From Flavobacteriales bacterium (GTDB lineage: Bacteria > Bacteroidota > Bacteroidia > Flavobacteriales_D > Sanyastnellaceae), in assembly GCA_002863125.1 (NCBI GenBank), contig PKEB01000012.1, positions 1 to 64,000 on the forward strand: a stretch of 64,000 nt of DNA, written 5' to 3'. A program made the translations under genes and the position numbers. Shown here piece after piece: positions 34,708-43,035 of the stretch. The notes beneath the pieces were generated by a model that worked only from the letters and a program-made list of their open reading frames with translations, searched no databases and was not told the origin of the DNA. Within the stretch, counting starts at the first letter, position 1; the number at the start of each line of letters is the position of its first letter.

Positions 34708-37110
34708 TCACTTTCGATTCCGGACACTTGGACGCACGTCAAACGCCGCCGCGCCCCAAGCGTTAATGGCGAATCCACCCGAAGCAGTGGCATCCAATGT
34801 GCCCACCAATGGTTGGAGCGGTTCTCCCGTATCAAGTGCGAGGTCATAAGGCTGCCCCGTGGTGTTGATGAGCACCCACGTGTTTTCACTCAAGTAGCTG
34901 CGGTGAATGGCGAGCAAACCCGGTGCCAGTTCCGTGTAGGACGTCTGTCCGTAGAGCATGCTCATACGTGATGTGCGCAACGCGACCCACATTTGGGTCC
35001 ACGCGTGCATCCACGATTCCTGTTCGTTCCAGCCGTCAAAGCGCATCATGCGGCGGTTGTCGGGATCATTGCCACCGACGTCCGCAATTTCATCGCCGTA
35101 GTAAATGCAAGGAATGCCCGGGCTCGACATCAAAAAGGCCATGAGCCAGCTCATCTTCCGGTATCCGACGTTGCCTTGGTGTTCGATTTCACGGGTCCAT
35201 CCAGCCAACTTGGTGTCTTCCGATGGGTCGAGTGCCCCGTCCGCAAGGGAGGTGAAACGGGGACGGTCTTGGTTGCCCGTGATGTTGCCCATGAGGTGGT
35301 GGGCACCGTAGGTATCCAAACTTTGGTTTGCCACCGCAATCAATGCCGATAAATTGGCCGTTTCAGCAGTAAAGGCCGCGACCAAGGCGTCGTAGAGGTT
35401 GAAATCAAACTGAGCATCCAACATGCCATTTGAGAGGTAGCTGCGAATCAACTCCGGTGCGCCGTATGTCTCGCCGATTTGAAACAGGGGCTGTTGCTGC
35501 TTGCTGCGCACTTTCTGCGTTAGCGTTCTCCAAAACACCTCAGGGATGTGCTTCGTCGCATCGTGCCGGAAGCCGTCGATGTTGGTGTTTTCCACCCACC
35601 ATACCGCGCTGTCGGTCATGGTTTGGTAGACCTCAGGTCGCTCCAAGTCCAAGGTGGGCATGAAGGTGTCAAACCAGGTGGTCAAGCGCTGTTCGTCCCA
35701 CAGTTGGGTGTTTAACGAGCCATCGGGCAAATACAGGTTGGTGACCCAGTCGGGGTGTTCTTGGTAAATGGGATGTTCTTCGTGCACGTGGTTGGCCACG
35801 TAATCGACCAAAATGTTTTGGTCCCTTTCGTGAATGGCCTCGACCAACGCATTGAACTCCTCCATCGTCCCAAACCGGCGGTCTGTTCCGGTCGAAGCGA
35901 TGGGCCAATAGCCATGGTAGCCACTGAATTTACTCGTGACGTCCGTATTGGGGTCCGACCAGTAGCCCCAGGCTCCGTCGGGGTTGGGGGTGATGGGGCT
36001 GACCCAGATGGTGTTGGCCCCAAGGTCTTGGATGTAGTCCAGCGATGAAGCGATGCCCGCGAAGTCCCCTCCGTAGTGGTTGGCTTCCGGTCGAATGCCG
36101 GGGTCCTCGCACGTCCAGTCGTTTGTCGCGTCGCCGTTTTTGAATCGATCGACCATCAAGAAGTACATGACCATGGCGTGCCAATCGTGCCGGTTGAGCT
36201 GCCCCGTCTGGGTGATGGGTTCACCCGCTTGCAGGGGGATGAGTTGGGACTGACTCTTGTTGGATTCGGTGGCAGTCCAAATGCGCACAAATGAGCGCTC
36301 GTCAGCATAAGCGGCCGCGGGGATGCCCAATGAGAATAAACCGGTCGAATCCGTTCGGCCAAATCCATAGATCTCATTGTTCCACCACGCGTAGAAGTGT
36401 GCGTTGGGGGCGGTGCGTCCCAAAAAGCCGGCGGCCTGCTGGACATTCCCCGATGACACGCTTGGAATGTATTCCACGTTCATCGGTAAGGGCGGTTCGT
36501 CTGAACCCAACTGAAGGACGGAGTTGAATCCGCCAAATCCGTTGGGGACCCGGTTCAGATGAGAAGGGTCTGGTTGCTCTACACCGTCAATGACCAGTTG
36601 ATATAAGTGGGTTCCTTTGTGGAGCATCAAGCCCACCTTGTGGTAGCCTTGGCTTCCGTCCATTTCGATGGGATTGGCTTGCCAATTGGTGAAGCTTCCG
36701 ATGACTTGAACCGATGCATGTGGCTGGTACGATGTGAGCAGAAGCTCAATCGGTTCCTTGGTTGTTTTGAAAACCGGAACTTCCGCATGCGCTCCACCGG
36801 ACCACAGTTGGAGAAAGCCAATCTGCCGGCGCGGTTGTTCGGTCAAGTGTACCACGCGGTCTTCGCCTACTTGGGTGATGGGCAGCAATGCTCCGTTTTC
36901 CCATTTCACCGAGTCAATGGCGGGCAGTACGCCGACAAAATCACTCAAATACAGCGTGGTGGTGTCGGCATTCATCTGAATGGGTGTCAACGGCCGCGAA
37001 ACCGATTGGGAAGCAGGCTCATGAGTGCAGCCAATCCAAAGGGCGCTAAATAAGGCAGCAAAAAGCCATGCGGCGGCATGGCTTTTCAAAGGGATGTGGA
37101 TTCGAGTCAT
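34708..37110 (-). CDS. Surface lipoprotein GH13 alpha-amylase/neopullulanase-like enzyme
   Basis: An 800-residue glycoside hydrolase family 13 enzyme. The N-terminus has a lipoprotein signal with lipobox LWIGC near residue 28, so it should be membrane-anchored. One or two Ig-like/CBM48-like domains follow (SYQPHASVQVIGSFTNWQ). The catalytic barrel contains region I DYVANHVHEEHP, region II GFRHDATKHI (nucleophile Asp), region III FQIGETYG (acid Glu) and region IV NITGNQDRPRF, in which the usual His before the Asp is Gln. ATG 37110 is chosen over a TTG at 37122. It is the last gene of the susCD operon, probably cleaving starch or maltodextrins. Confidence 0.9.
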   Translation of the reverse strand: MTRIHIPLKSHAAAWLFAALFSALWIGCTHEPASQSVSRPLTPIQMNADTTTLYLSDFVGVLPAIDSVKWENGALLPITQVGEDRVVHLTEQPRRQIGFLQLWSGGAHAEVPVFKTTKEPIELLLTSYQPHASVQVIGSFTNWQANPIEMDGSQGYHKVGLMLHKGTHLYQLVIDGVEQPDPSHLNRVPNGFGGFNSVLQLGSDEPPLPMNVEYIPSVSSGNVQQAAGFLGRTAPNAHFYAWWNNEIYGFGRTDSTGLFSLGIPAAAYADERSFVRIWTATESNKSQSQLIPLQAGEPITQTGQLNRHDWHAMVMYFLMVDRFKNGDATNDWTCEDPGIRPEANHYGGDFAGIASSLDYIQDLGANTIWVSPITPNPDGAWGYWSDPNTDVTSKFSGYHGYWPIASTGTDRRFGTMEEFNALVEAIHERDQNILVDYVANHVHEEHPIYQEHPDWVTNLYLPDGSLNTQLWDEQRLTTWFDTFMPTLDLERPEVYQTMTDSAVWWVENTNIDGFRHDATKHIPEVFWRTLTQKVRSKQQQPLFQIGETYGAPELIRSYLSNGMLDAQFDFNLYDALVAAFTAETANLSALIAVANQSLDTYGAHHLMGNITGNQDRPRFTSLADGALDPSEDTKLAGWTREIEHQGNVGYRKMSWLMAFLMSSPGIPCIYYGDEIADVGGNDPDNRRMMRFDGWNEQESWMHAWTQMWVALRTSRMSMLYGQTSYTELAPGLLAIHRSYLSENTWVLINTTGQPYDLALDTGEPLQPLVGTLDATASGGFAINAWGAAAFDVRPSVRNRK

Positions 37111-37125
37111 GTGGTGATGCAATGC

Positions 37126-37977
37126 TTATTCACAGTCGAGCAAGGAGATGATTTCGAAAGGGGGTGGCCCGGGAGGATAGGTAAATCCTTCACGGACGAT
37201 GTAGTACCAAATTTCAGACAACGACTCGCCTTCATTGAGGATGCCTGCGAACAGGTCCTCTGGAATCATCGTGGTTCGGAATTTGCCTTCTCCAATGGAG
37301 GTCAATTTCAATTCGGGGTACGCATATACGTCGGTTTCTGGAGCGTACTCGTAACTCGTGAAGGCGTCGACTTTGCCCAGCAAGTAGATGTAGCAATCGT
37401 CATCGCCCATGTTTTGCAATCCTTCGTACAGCACCTCTTTGGTGTTATCGTAGGTGATGGTCAAGAAATCATCGGGCTCACGCAATTCAGGGAACACGCA
37501 GATGCGAGCAGCGCACAACTGCGGAATGATGTCCACGTGCATGTCTTCCGACTTGGCTTCAAAGCTGAATCCGTCGACGGGGTTGCCGTTTTTGAGCTTG
37601 GCCAAGCACGAGATGCCGCGGGCGAACAGCTGGGGTCCATCGACGCCGTAGTATTCCGTTGGTACAAAGGTCATGGAGTACAATTTCGGCCCCACCTTCG
37701 TCAATTGTTGGTGATCGGCGCTGTTGTCCCAATCGCCATTGCCGGCTGCAGGTCCGGAGGGGTCCCACGTCCACAGGTAAACCGTCGTGTCCGGGAAAGC
37801 GTCCAGGATGGCGGAGAGCCCGTTGTTTTGGATGCCGTCTTCGCTCTGGTTCATATCGATGAACAATGTCAACTCAGAGTTGGCGTCGGTTGGTGAAGGA
37901 AGAACGTATGCCTTTTGAGCGTGGGCCGTTGCGTGCATGCAGGCAAAGGCGAGCAGGGAGAATAAGATCTTCTTCAT
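37126..37977 (-). CDS. Secreted protein in starch locus (possibly DUF4961-like)
   Basis: A 283-residue exported protein (signal MKKILFSLLAFACMHATAHAQ) with beta-rich sequence. Repeated elements such as DTTVYLWTWDPSGP and DDDCYIYLLGKVDAF look like modules that handle sugar polymers in other Sus loci. It may belong to DUF4961, often beside DUF5004 and SusD in Flavobacteriia; I recall this association but cannot verify it. Its ATG overlaps the stop of the preceding lipoprotein gene by one base. It could replace SusE/SusF as a starch-binding protein; this is inferred from position. Confidence 0.55.
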   Translation of the reverse strand: MKKILFSLLAFACMHATAHAQKAYVLPSPTDANSELTLFIDMNQSEDGIQNNGLSAILDAFPDTTVYLWTWDPSGPAAGNGDWDNSADHQQLTKVGPKLYSMTFVPTEYYGVDGPQLFARGISCLAKLKNGNPVDGFSFEAKSEDMHVDIIPQLCAARICVFPELREPDDFLTITYDNTKEVLYEGLQNMGDDDCYIYLLGKVDAFTSYEYAPETDVYAYPELKLTSIGEGKFRTTMIPEDLFAGILNEGESLSEIWYYIVREGFTYPPGPPPFEIISLLDCE

Positions 37978-38477
37978 CAGTTCAGTCGATTGAATTCAAA
38001 CGTGTAAATGTTGGTGGCTGTTCCGCCGCAATCGCGTCGGTATTCGATGGCGAGCTGTTGGTCAAACTCGCGAACCATACCACCGAGGTTGTAAACCAAC
38101 GTATCTGCGGTTGAGAACAACTCGAGGTAGGTGGGGTACAGGTCATCGTCAAAGCCCCATGTGCCGCCTTCACCGAAGTAATTCTTGCCCATTTCCAACG
38201 CAACGGAGTAGGTACGGTCGGCATTGAAGGTCAACTGAAGCGGTGTGACGGTACCGTCGATGTAGAAGGCACTGAGGTCGCGCGTTTCCTTGACGGGGCT
38301 ATTCAGGTCCTGCTGGGTGAAGCTGCTGAGCTCCCACGTGCCCGCCATCCCGGCAACCTTGTCGAATGGATCGCCCAATTCGCCCGTGGATTCAGGCTTG
38401 CACGAATTGAAGGCAATGGCCACAATGGCCAAAATCAATACGGCGCTCAATGAAGTGTATGTGGTATTCATGTTCAT
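37977..38477 (-). CDS. DUF5004-like lipoprotein in starch locus
   Basis: A 166-residue lipoprotein. The signal and lipobox are in MNMNTTYTSLSAVLILAIVA followed by FNSC near residue 25. The remainder is a lipocalin-like barrel opening with AGMAGTWELSSFTQQD and containing LQLTFNADRTYSVAL, typical of DUF5004 and related lipocalin-like families. The ATG at 38477 leaves an 11-base gap after susD. It probably sits on the cell surface with SusCD. The role is inferred from its place in the operon. Confidence 0.6.
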   Translation of the reverse strand: MNMNTTYTSLSAVLILAIVAIAFNSCKPESTGELGDPFDKVAGMAGTWELSSFTQQDLNSPVKETRDLSAFYIDGTVTPLQLTFNADRTYSVALEMGKNYFGEGGTWGFDDDLYPTYLELFSTADTLVYNLGGMVREFDQQLAIEYRRDCGGTATNIYTFEFNRLN

Positions 38478-38488
38478 TCGAAATTGGA

Positions 38489-39853
38489 TTAAAGGCAACC
38501 GCCTTCTTCGTTCAACTCAAAGCCTTGCACGGTGGATTCCGTGTTGGAGAACTGCAAGCTCATGCCTGGACAGTCCCACGCGGCATCGCGGATGGTGATG
38601 TCTTCGCCCATGGCGCCGCGTCGCAGCAACTGGTCAGTCCAGAGCCCTTCACAGGCGGTTTCTTTGCGGAATTCGTCGCGTGCCGCGTCGATGACTTCCT
38701 GCGCCGTGGCAGTTTCACTCAAATCATTGTTGCCTGCGCCGAAAGCTCTGGCGCGAATGGCGTTGATATCGGCAATGGCCGTGGCCAAATCTGAATTCAA
38801 CTCCCCGTGCGCTTCAGCACGGATCAGGTGCATCAACGTCAAGTGAGCGAGGGGTACGTTGAAGTATTCTTTTTCGTTGAATCGATTGATCAGCGCTCTC
38901 GTACCTGCAGTTAACCAGGCTAATCGCCCGTCTCCGCCGCCCGCGAGGCTCATGAAGAAGGCAAAGTCCTCACTGAAGGCCAACTGCGGGCTCGGGTTGT
39001 TGTCCGAACGAAGGTTATCCCGGAACCAAGAGCTGCGGAAGTCATTCGGCATGCTGACGATGCCGAAGACTGTTTCCGTGTTGATGACATCCGTCTCAAA
39101 GCGGTCGAGGTCTTCATCCAAGGTGTAGCGCCCTGAATTGATAACATCGCTCGCGAAGTTCGCGGCTTCCTGGTAATTGCCCATGAGGAAATGGACCTGG
39201 GCCAGGTAAGCACGGGCCGCATCCTGCGTCGCGTAAACCCCATTTTCCACCGGCAGGTTTTCGGCAGCAAAATTCAGGTCTTCCACCACCTGAGCATACA
39301 CAGCTCCGACGCTCGCACGCGGCAGGGGGTCTTGGCTGGGTGCAATGCGCAAAGGCACGCCTGGGTGGCTGTTGTCCGCCGTGTACCCGTAAGGACGTGC
39401 ATACATTTTGACGGCTCCCCAGTGACAGATGGCACGGATGAAACGAGCTTCGGCTTCGAGGCGGGTTCGTTCAGCAGGATCTAAGTTTTCGACGATGTCG
39501 AAATTCTTGATGACCACATTCGATCGGTAAATCGCGTAGTAGAAATCCGTGTAAATGCCGCCATTGATGCCGGTAAAGAACGTGGTCTCCCGGTTGTAAA
39601 CAGCTGTGAAATCCAAGCTGTTGTCGGGCTCTCCAAAATTGGGGCCGCGGAGTTCGTTGACAATTTGGACCCGTCCACCGTAGAGGTTGGCGACAACATC
39701 GTAGTTGCTCACCAGCAAGCGCTGGAGGTCTTCTGCGTCCTGGATGGCGTCTTCCGCGAGGATGACATCCCCGGGTTCAAATTCGAGCAAGTGGTCGCAT
39801 GAGGTCAACCCAGCGGCCAATCCGGCAAAAAGAAGGAGGTGTTTGATGTTCAT
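38489..39853 (-). CDS. susD: SusD/RagB family starch-binding outer-membrane lipoprotein
   Basis: A 454-residue surface lipoprotein that forms the lid of the SusC transporter. The lipobox is GLTSC (residues 15-19). TPR-like helices and the SusD core follow: YYAIYRSNVVIKNFD, RTRLEAEARFIRAICHW, KMYARPYGYTADNSHPGVPL, AARAYLAQVHFLMGNY, and EFRKETACEGLWTDQLLRRG near the C-terminus. It lies 9 bases after susC. Amylases on both sides predict starch or maltodextrin as ligand; the name follows the family rather than proven substrate. Confidence 0.92.
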   Translation of the reverse strand: MNIKHLLLFAGLAAGLTSCDHLLEFEPGDVILAEDAIQDAEDLQRLLVSNYDVVANLYGGRVQIVNELRGPNFGEPDNSLDFTAVYNRETTFFTGINGGIYTDFYYAIYRSNVVIKNFDIVENLDPAERTRLEAEARFIRAICHWGAVKMYARPYGYTADNSHPGVPLRIAPSQDPLPRASVGAVYAQVVEDLNFAAENLPVENGVYATQDAARAYLAQVHFLMGNYQEAANFASDVINSGRYTLDEDLDRFETDVINTETVFGIVSMPNDFRSSWFRDNLRSDNNPSPQLAFSEDFAFFMSLAGGGDGRLAWLTAGTRALINRFNEKEYFNVPLAHLTLMHLIRAEAHGELNSDLATAIADINAIRARAFGAGNNDLSETATAQEVIDAARDEFRKETACEGLWTDQLLRRGAMGEDITIRDAAWDCPGMSLQFSNTESTVQGFELNEEGGCL

Positions 39854-39862
39854 GGTTGCCGA

Positions 39863-42800
39863 TTAGAAGTTGGTGGAAATGGAAAGGGTGAAGGCGCGCT
39901 CTTGAGGCGGCGTCAGGTAGGTGACGTTCGGGCTCATGTTACGGTCCTGTGCGTTTTCGAAGTCACGAACCACCTCCGGATCCAATCCGGGGAAGTTGGT
40001 GATGGTGAAGACGTTCGTTGCGTTCACCGCGATTCGGCAGTTCTGCAAACCGCTGTCCTGGCCCAGCGGGACATTGTAGCCCAAGGTCAAGTTGCGCAGG
40101 CGCAGGTAGGACGCATCGAAAATGAAGAGGCTAGTGTTCCACCAAGGGAAGCCCGAAGGCAAGCTGTAGTTGGTTTCATCAAGCGTCAAACGCGGGTATG
40201 TGGCGATGTCGCCCGGCTGTCTCCAGCGGTCGAGTTTTTCGTCGCGCATATTCCAGCCGGTGACCACACCGAGTTGTCGCTTTGCGGATGAGTCGAAGAT
40301 TTTGGCGCCGATGCTGAAGGTGGCGAGAGCACTCAAATCCCAGTTTCCATAACGGAATGTGTTGTTCATGCCACCAATCAAATCTGGCAGGCCGTCACCG
40401 ACGTACTGGCGGATGTCGTTGTTGTAGTCATAGGTCTCGTTCCCCTCGAGGTCGAGGTAGACAGGCAAGCCGTTTTCCGGATCGACGTGGCTGTGCTCCA
40501 CGAGGAAAAACGATCCGACCGGTCGGCCGACAATGACGCGGGAATCGTTCGTTCCGCCGCTGACAGCATCCGGGGTGTAGTTTCCGATGTCCACCAGTTC
40601 GTTGTAGTTCCGTGCCACGTTCAAGTCGGTGGTCCATTGGAATTTGCCAATGAGGTTCCGGGACTTAATAGAGAGTTCCACACCACGGTTCAAGATGGTC
40701 CCGACGTTGTCCCAGAAATTGGTGAAGCCGGTGCTGGCCGGCGTGCTCACGTTCATCAACACGTCGGTGGAGTATTTGTGGTAAAACACCAACTCCGTAG
40801 TGATGCGATCTTCCAACAACCCCAGTTCAACACTCGCATCGATGGTGCGCGAGGTTTCCCAGCGAAGTGTCGGATTCTCAGGCTGGATGGGGTAGAGGAT
40901 GGAATCGGCAGCATAGGTGATGCCGTTGTTGGCAGCGGAATACGTGCCGAAGCGTGCGTAATCTGGCAACGCTGCGTTCCCGGTGTAACCGATGCTCGAG
41001 CGGACCTTCAAAAAGCTGATGCGCTTGCTGTTGAACCAGTCTTCATCGGAAACGACCCAGCCCGCGGAAAGCGATGGGAAGAAGCCGTACCGGCTTTCGC
41101 GGCCGAAGCGCGAACTGCCATCAACACGAGCAGTTGCCTGGAAGAAGTAGCGATCTTTCAAGGTGTAGTTAACACGTCCGAAGTACGAGAGGAAGCTGTG
41201 CTGTGAGGGTAAATTGATTGTTGTGTTGACGTTGGCTGCGTCCTCCGACAACGAGTCATTTTCGAAAATGGGGCCTTCCACTTGGCCGTAGAATAGGCTG
41301 TAGCCGTAGTTGTCTGTGCGCTGGAATTCACTTCCCACCAAGAAATTCAAGGCTTGGGTGTCATCCAATTCCCAGCGGTAATCTGCCGTGGCACTGTAAT
41401 TCCAGTTCAAGACGTAGTTCGCGTAGCGGTTGGCGCTACCGAGTTCCGTTGTGATGGACAAGGCACCGGGGTTGAAGACGTCCTCGCGGAGGTGGAGGTA
41501 GTCAAAACCGCCACTGACCTTTAGGTTGAGGTTTGCAATGGGTGAGTAGATCAACTGCGCATTGCTGATGGAGCGGTCTTCGGTTGTTTTCCACTTCTTC
41601 AATTCACGAACGGCCACCGGATTCTTGGTTCCGCCCCATTCGTCAAACCACAAAAAGTACTCGCCGGCCTCGTGCTCGATGTTGCCGTTGGCGTCGTAGA
41701 CATCTTCATCGTAGCGAACAGGGTAGTAGGGAAGGGCGTTCGACATGGCGTCGCCCAAACCGCCTGACCAGGCGGCATCGATGCGGTTATTCTCGCCCCG
41801 GCTCAACGAAGAGCTGAGGAGGACCTTTACTTTGCTCAAAGGGCTCCAGTCGAGGTTGATGCGTCCGCTGGTGCGGTCGTAGCTGTTGCCGAGGAGGAAG
41901 CTTTGGTTGTTATCCTTGGAGAATCCTGCGTACAGATTGTATTTGTCGCCCCCTTGTCTTACGCCAAAATTCACAGCATTCTTGTTGCCGACGCCAATGG
42001 TCTGATCGACCCAATCGGTGTTCGTCTCCATGGCCCTGAGGTAGGCTTCTCGCCGGGTGGCGGGGTCATCTGCTGCCGAGCTCATATTCGGCAACCAGAC
42101 GTATCCGGTGCCGCCGTCGTTTTCCCAAGCCTCTTGGCGCAGGGCCAAGTAGGTTTCCGTGTCCATCATATTGGGACGCGTAGCAGCGGCGCCGATGCCA
42201 GCGCGCGTGCTAAATTCGAACGACGTGCCCTTCTTTCCGCGCTTGGTCGTGATGAGGATGACGCCGTTGGCGCCGCGCGAACCGTAAATTCCAGTAGCCG
42301 CCGCGTCCTTGAGGATTTCAACGGATTCGATGTCGTTGGGGTTGATGGCGGCCAGCGGATTGTTGTTGAGGGCGCCGCTGTTGCCGCGGAGGAAGTACTC
42401 CTGGGTGATGGGGATGCCATCGACAACGTACAGCGGATCTCCAGCTGCTGATACCGAGGCCACCCCACGAACGCGAATGAGGGAAGGTGCGCCGGCGACA
42501 CCCGATGATTGGCTGACTTGAACACCCGCCGCTTGTCCTTGAAGCGCTGCCTCAAATGACGGTGTTTGCACCCCAGTGATTTGCTTCGAATCGACTTTGA
42601 CAATGCTGCCCGTGACTTCCTTTTTGCGTTGAACGCCGTAGCCCACAACGACTACGTCTTCAATCAGGACTGCATCGTCGGCGAGGGAGACGTTCAATGT
42701 CTGGTCTTCGGTGCCCATGGTCACTTCCTTCGTTTGGCTGATGTAGCCGATGTAGGAAAATTGGACCGTGTGGGTGCCCGGTGATAGGCTTAAAACATAC

Positions 42801-42964
42801 GCACCGTCAGCGTCTGCAAATTGCCCGTTGGTACCATCGGCAACGACGGATGCGCCGGGAAGTGGATTGCCTTGAGCATCTGAAATCGTACCGCGCAGGG
42901 ACTGGGCCTGTAGCGTGCAGTACATGCCGAGAGTGGCAATCAGCGTAAGGGTGAATTTGGTCAT
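39863..42964 (-). CDS. susC: SusC/RagA family TonB-dependent transporter
   Basis: A 1033-residue outer-membrane importer. The signal peptide is MTKFTLTLIATLGMYCTLQAQ. A carboxypeptidase-regulatory-like domain covers about residues 22-100 (GTISDAQGNPLPGASVVADG). The plug has the SusC hallmark LYVVDGIPITQEY and SVEILKDAAATGIYGSRGAN, then a 22-strand barrel ends RAFTLSISTNF. The ATG at 42964 starts exactly at the signal peptide; an earlier in-frame start would read through the promoter and operator. Upstream lie a TTG/TACCTTCG promoter and the 17-base element shared with the regulator gene. Confidence 0.95.
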   Translation of the reverse strand: MTKFTLTLIATLGMYCTLQAQSLRGTISDAQGNPLPGASVVADGTNGQFADADGAYVLSLSPGTHTVQFSYIGYISQTKEVTMGTEDQTLNVSLADDAVLIEDVVVVGYGVQRKKEVTGSIVKVDSKQITGVQTPSFEAALQGQAAGVQVSQSSGVAGAPSLIRVRGVASVSAAGDPLYVVDGIPITQEYFLRGNSGALNNNPLAAINPNDIESVEILKDAAATGIYGSRGANGVILITTKRGKKGTSFEFSTRAGIGAAATRPNMMDTETYLALRQEAWENDGGTGYVWLPNMSSAADDPATRREAYLRAMETNTDWVDQTIGVGNKNAVNFGVRQGGDKYNLYAGFSKDNNQSFLLGNSYDRTSGRINLDWSPLSKVKVLLSSSLSRGENNRIDAAWSGGLGDAMSNALPYYPVRYDEDVYDANGNIEHEAGEYFLWFDEWGGTKNPVAVRELKKWKTTEDRSISNAQLIYSPIANLNLKVSGGFDYLHLREDVFNPGALSITTELGSANRYANYVLNWNYSATADYRWELDDTQALNFLVGSEFQRTDNYGYSLFYGQVEGPIFENDSLSEDAANVNTTINLPSQHSFLSYFGRVNYTLKDRYFFQATARVDGSSRFGRESRYGFFPSLSAGWVVSDEDWFNSKRISFLKVRSSIGYTGNAALPDYARFGTYSAANNGITYAADSILYPIQPENPTLRWETSRTIDASVELGLLEDRITTELVFYHKYSTDVLMNVSTPASTGFTNFWDNVGTILNRGVELSIKSRNLIGKFQWTTDLNVARNYNELVDIGNYTPDAVSGGTNDSRVIVGRPVGSFFLVEHSHVDPENGLPVYLDLEGNETYDYNNDIRQYVGDGLPDLIGGMNNTFRYGNWDLSALATFSIGAKIFDSSAKRQLGVVTGWNMRDEKLDRWRQPGDIATYPRLTLDETNYSLPSGFPWWNTSLFIFDASYLRLRNLTLGYNVPLGQDSGLQNCRIAVNATNVFTITNFPGLDPEVVRDFENAQDRNMSPNVTYLTPPQERAFTLSISTNF

Positions 42965-42983
42965 CAGAAATGATTTAGTGGGT

Positions 42984-43015
42984 CGAAGGTAAGGTGTGGT
43001 AGGTGTATTTTCAAC
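42984..43015 (-). promoter_or_regulatory. Candidate susC promoter
   Basis: On the minus strand GTTG (43015-43012), a 20-base spacer and TACCTTCG (42991-42984) resemble the -33/-7 pattern with one mismatch in each box. The predicted start gives a leader of about 15 bases before the ATG at 42964. The -33 box lies inside the 17-base putative operator. Confidence 0.5.
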
Positions 43016-43017
43016 AC
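43001..43017. promoter_or_regulatory. Putative operator copy 1, upstream of susC
   Basis: AGGTGTATTTTCAACAC, containing GTGT-N7-ACAC dyad symmetry. It is identical over all 17 bases to 48885-48901. It overlaps the -33 element of susC, so binding would affect initiation. The proposed binder is the Nudix-type regulator encoded at 48136-48849; this is inferred. Confidence 0.6.
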
Positions 43018-43035
43018 GAAGTGCTTCGGTAGTTG

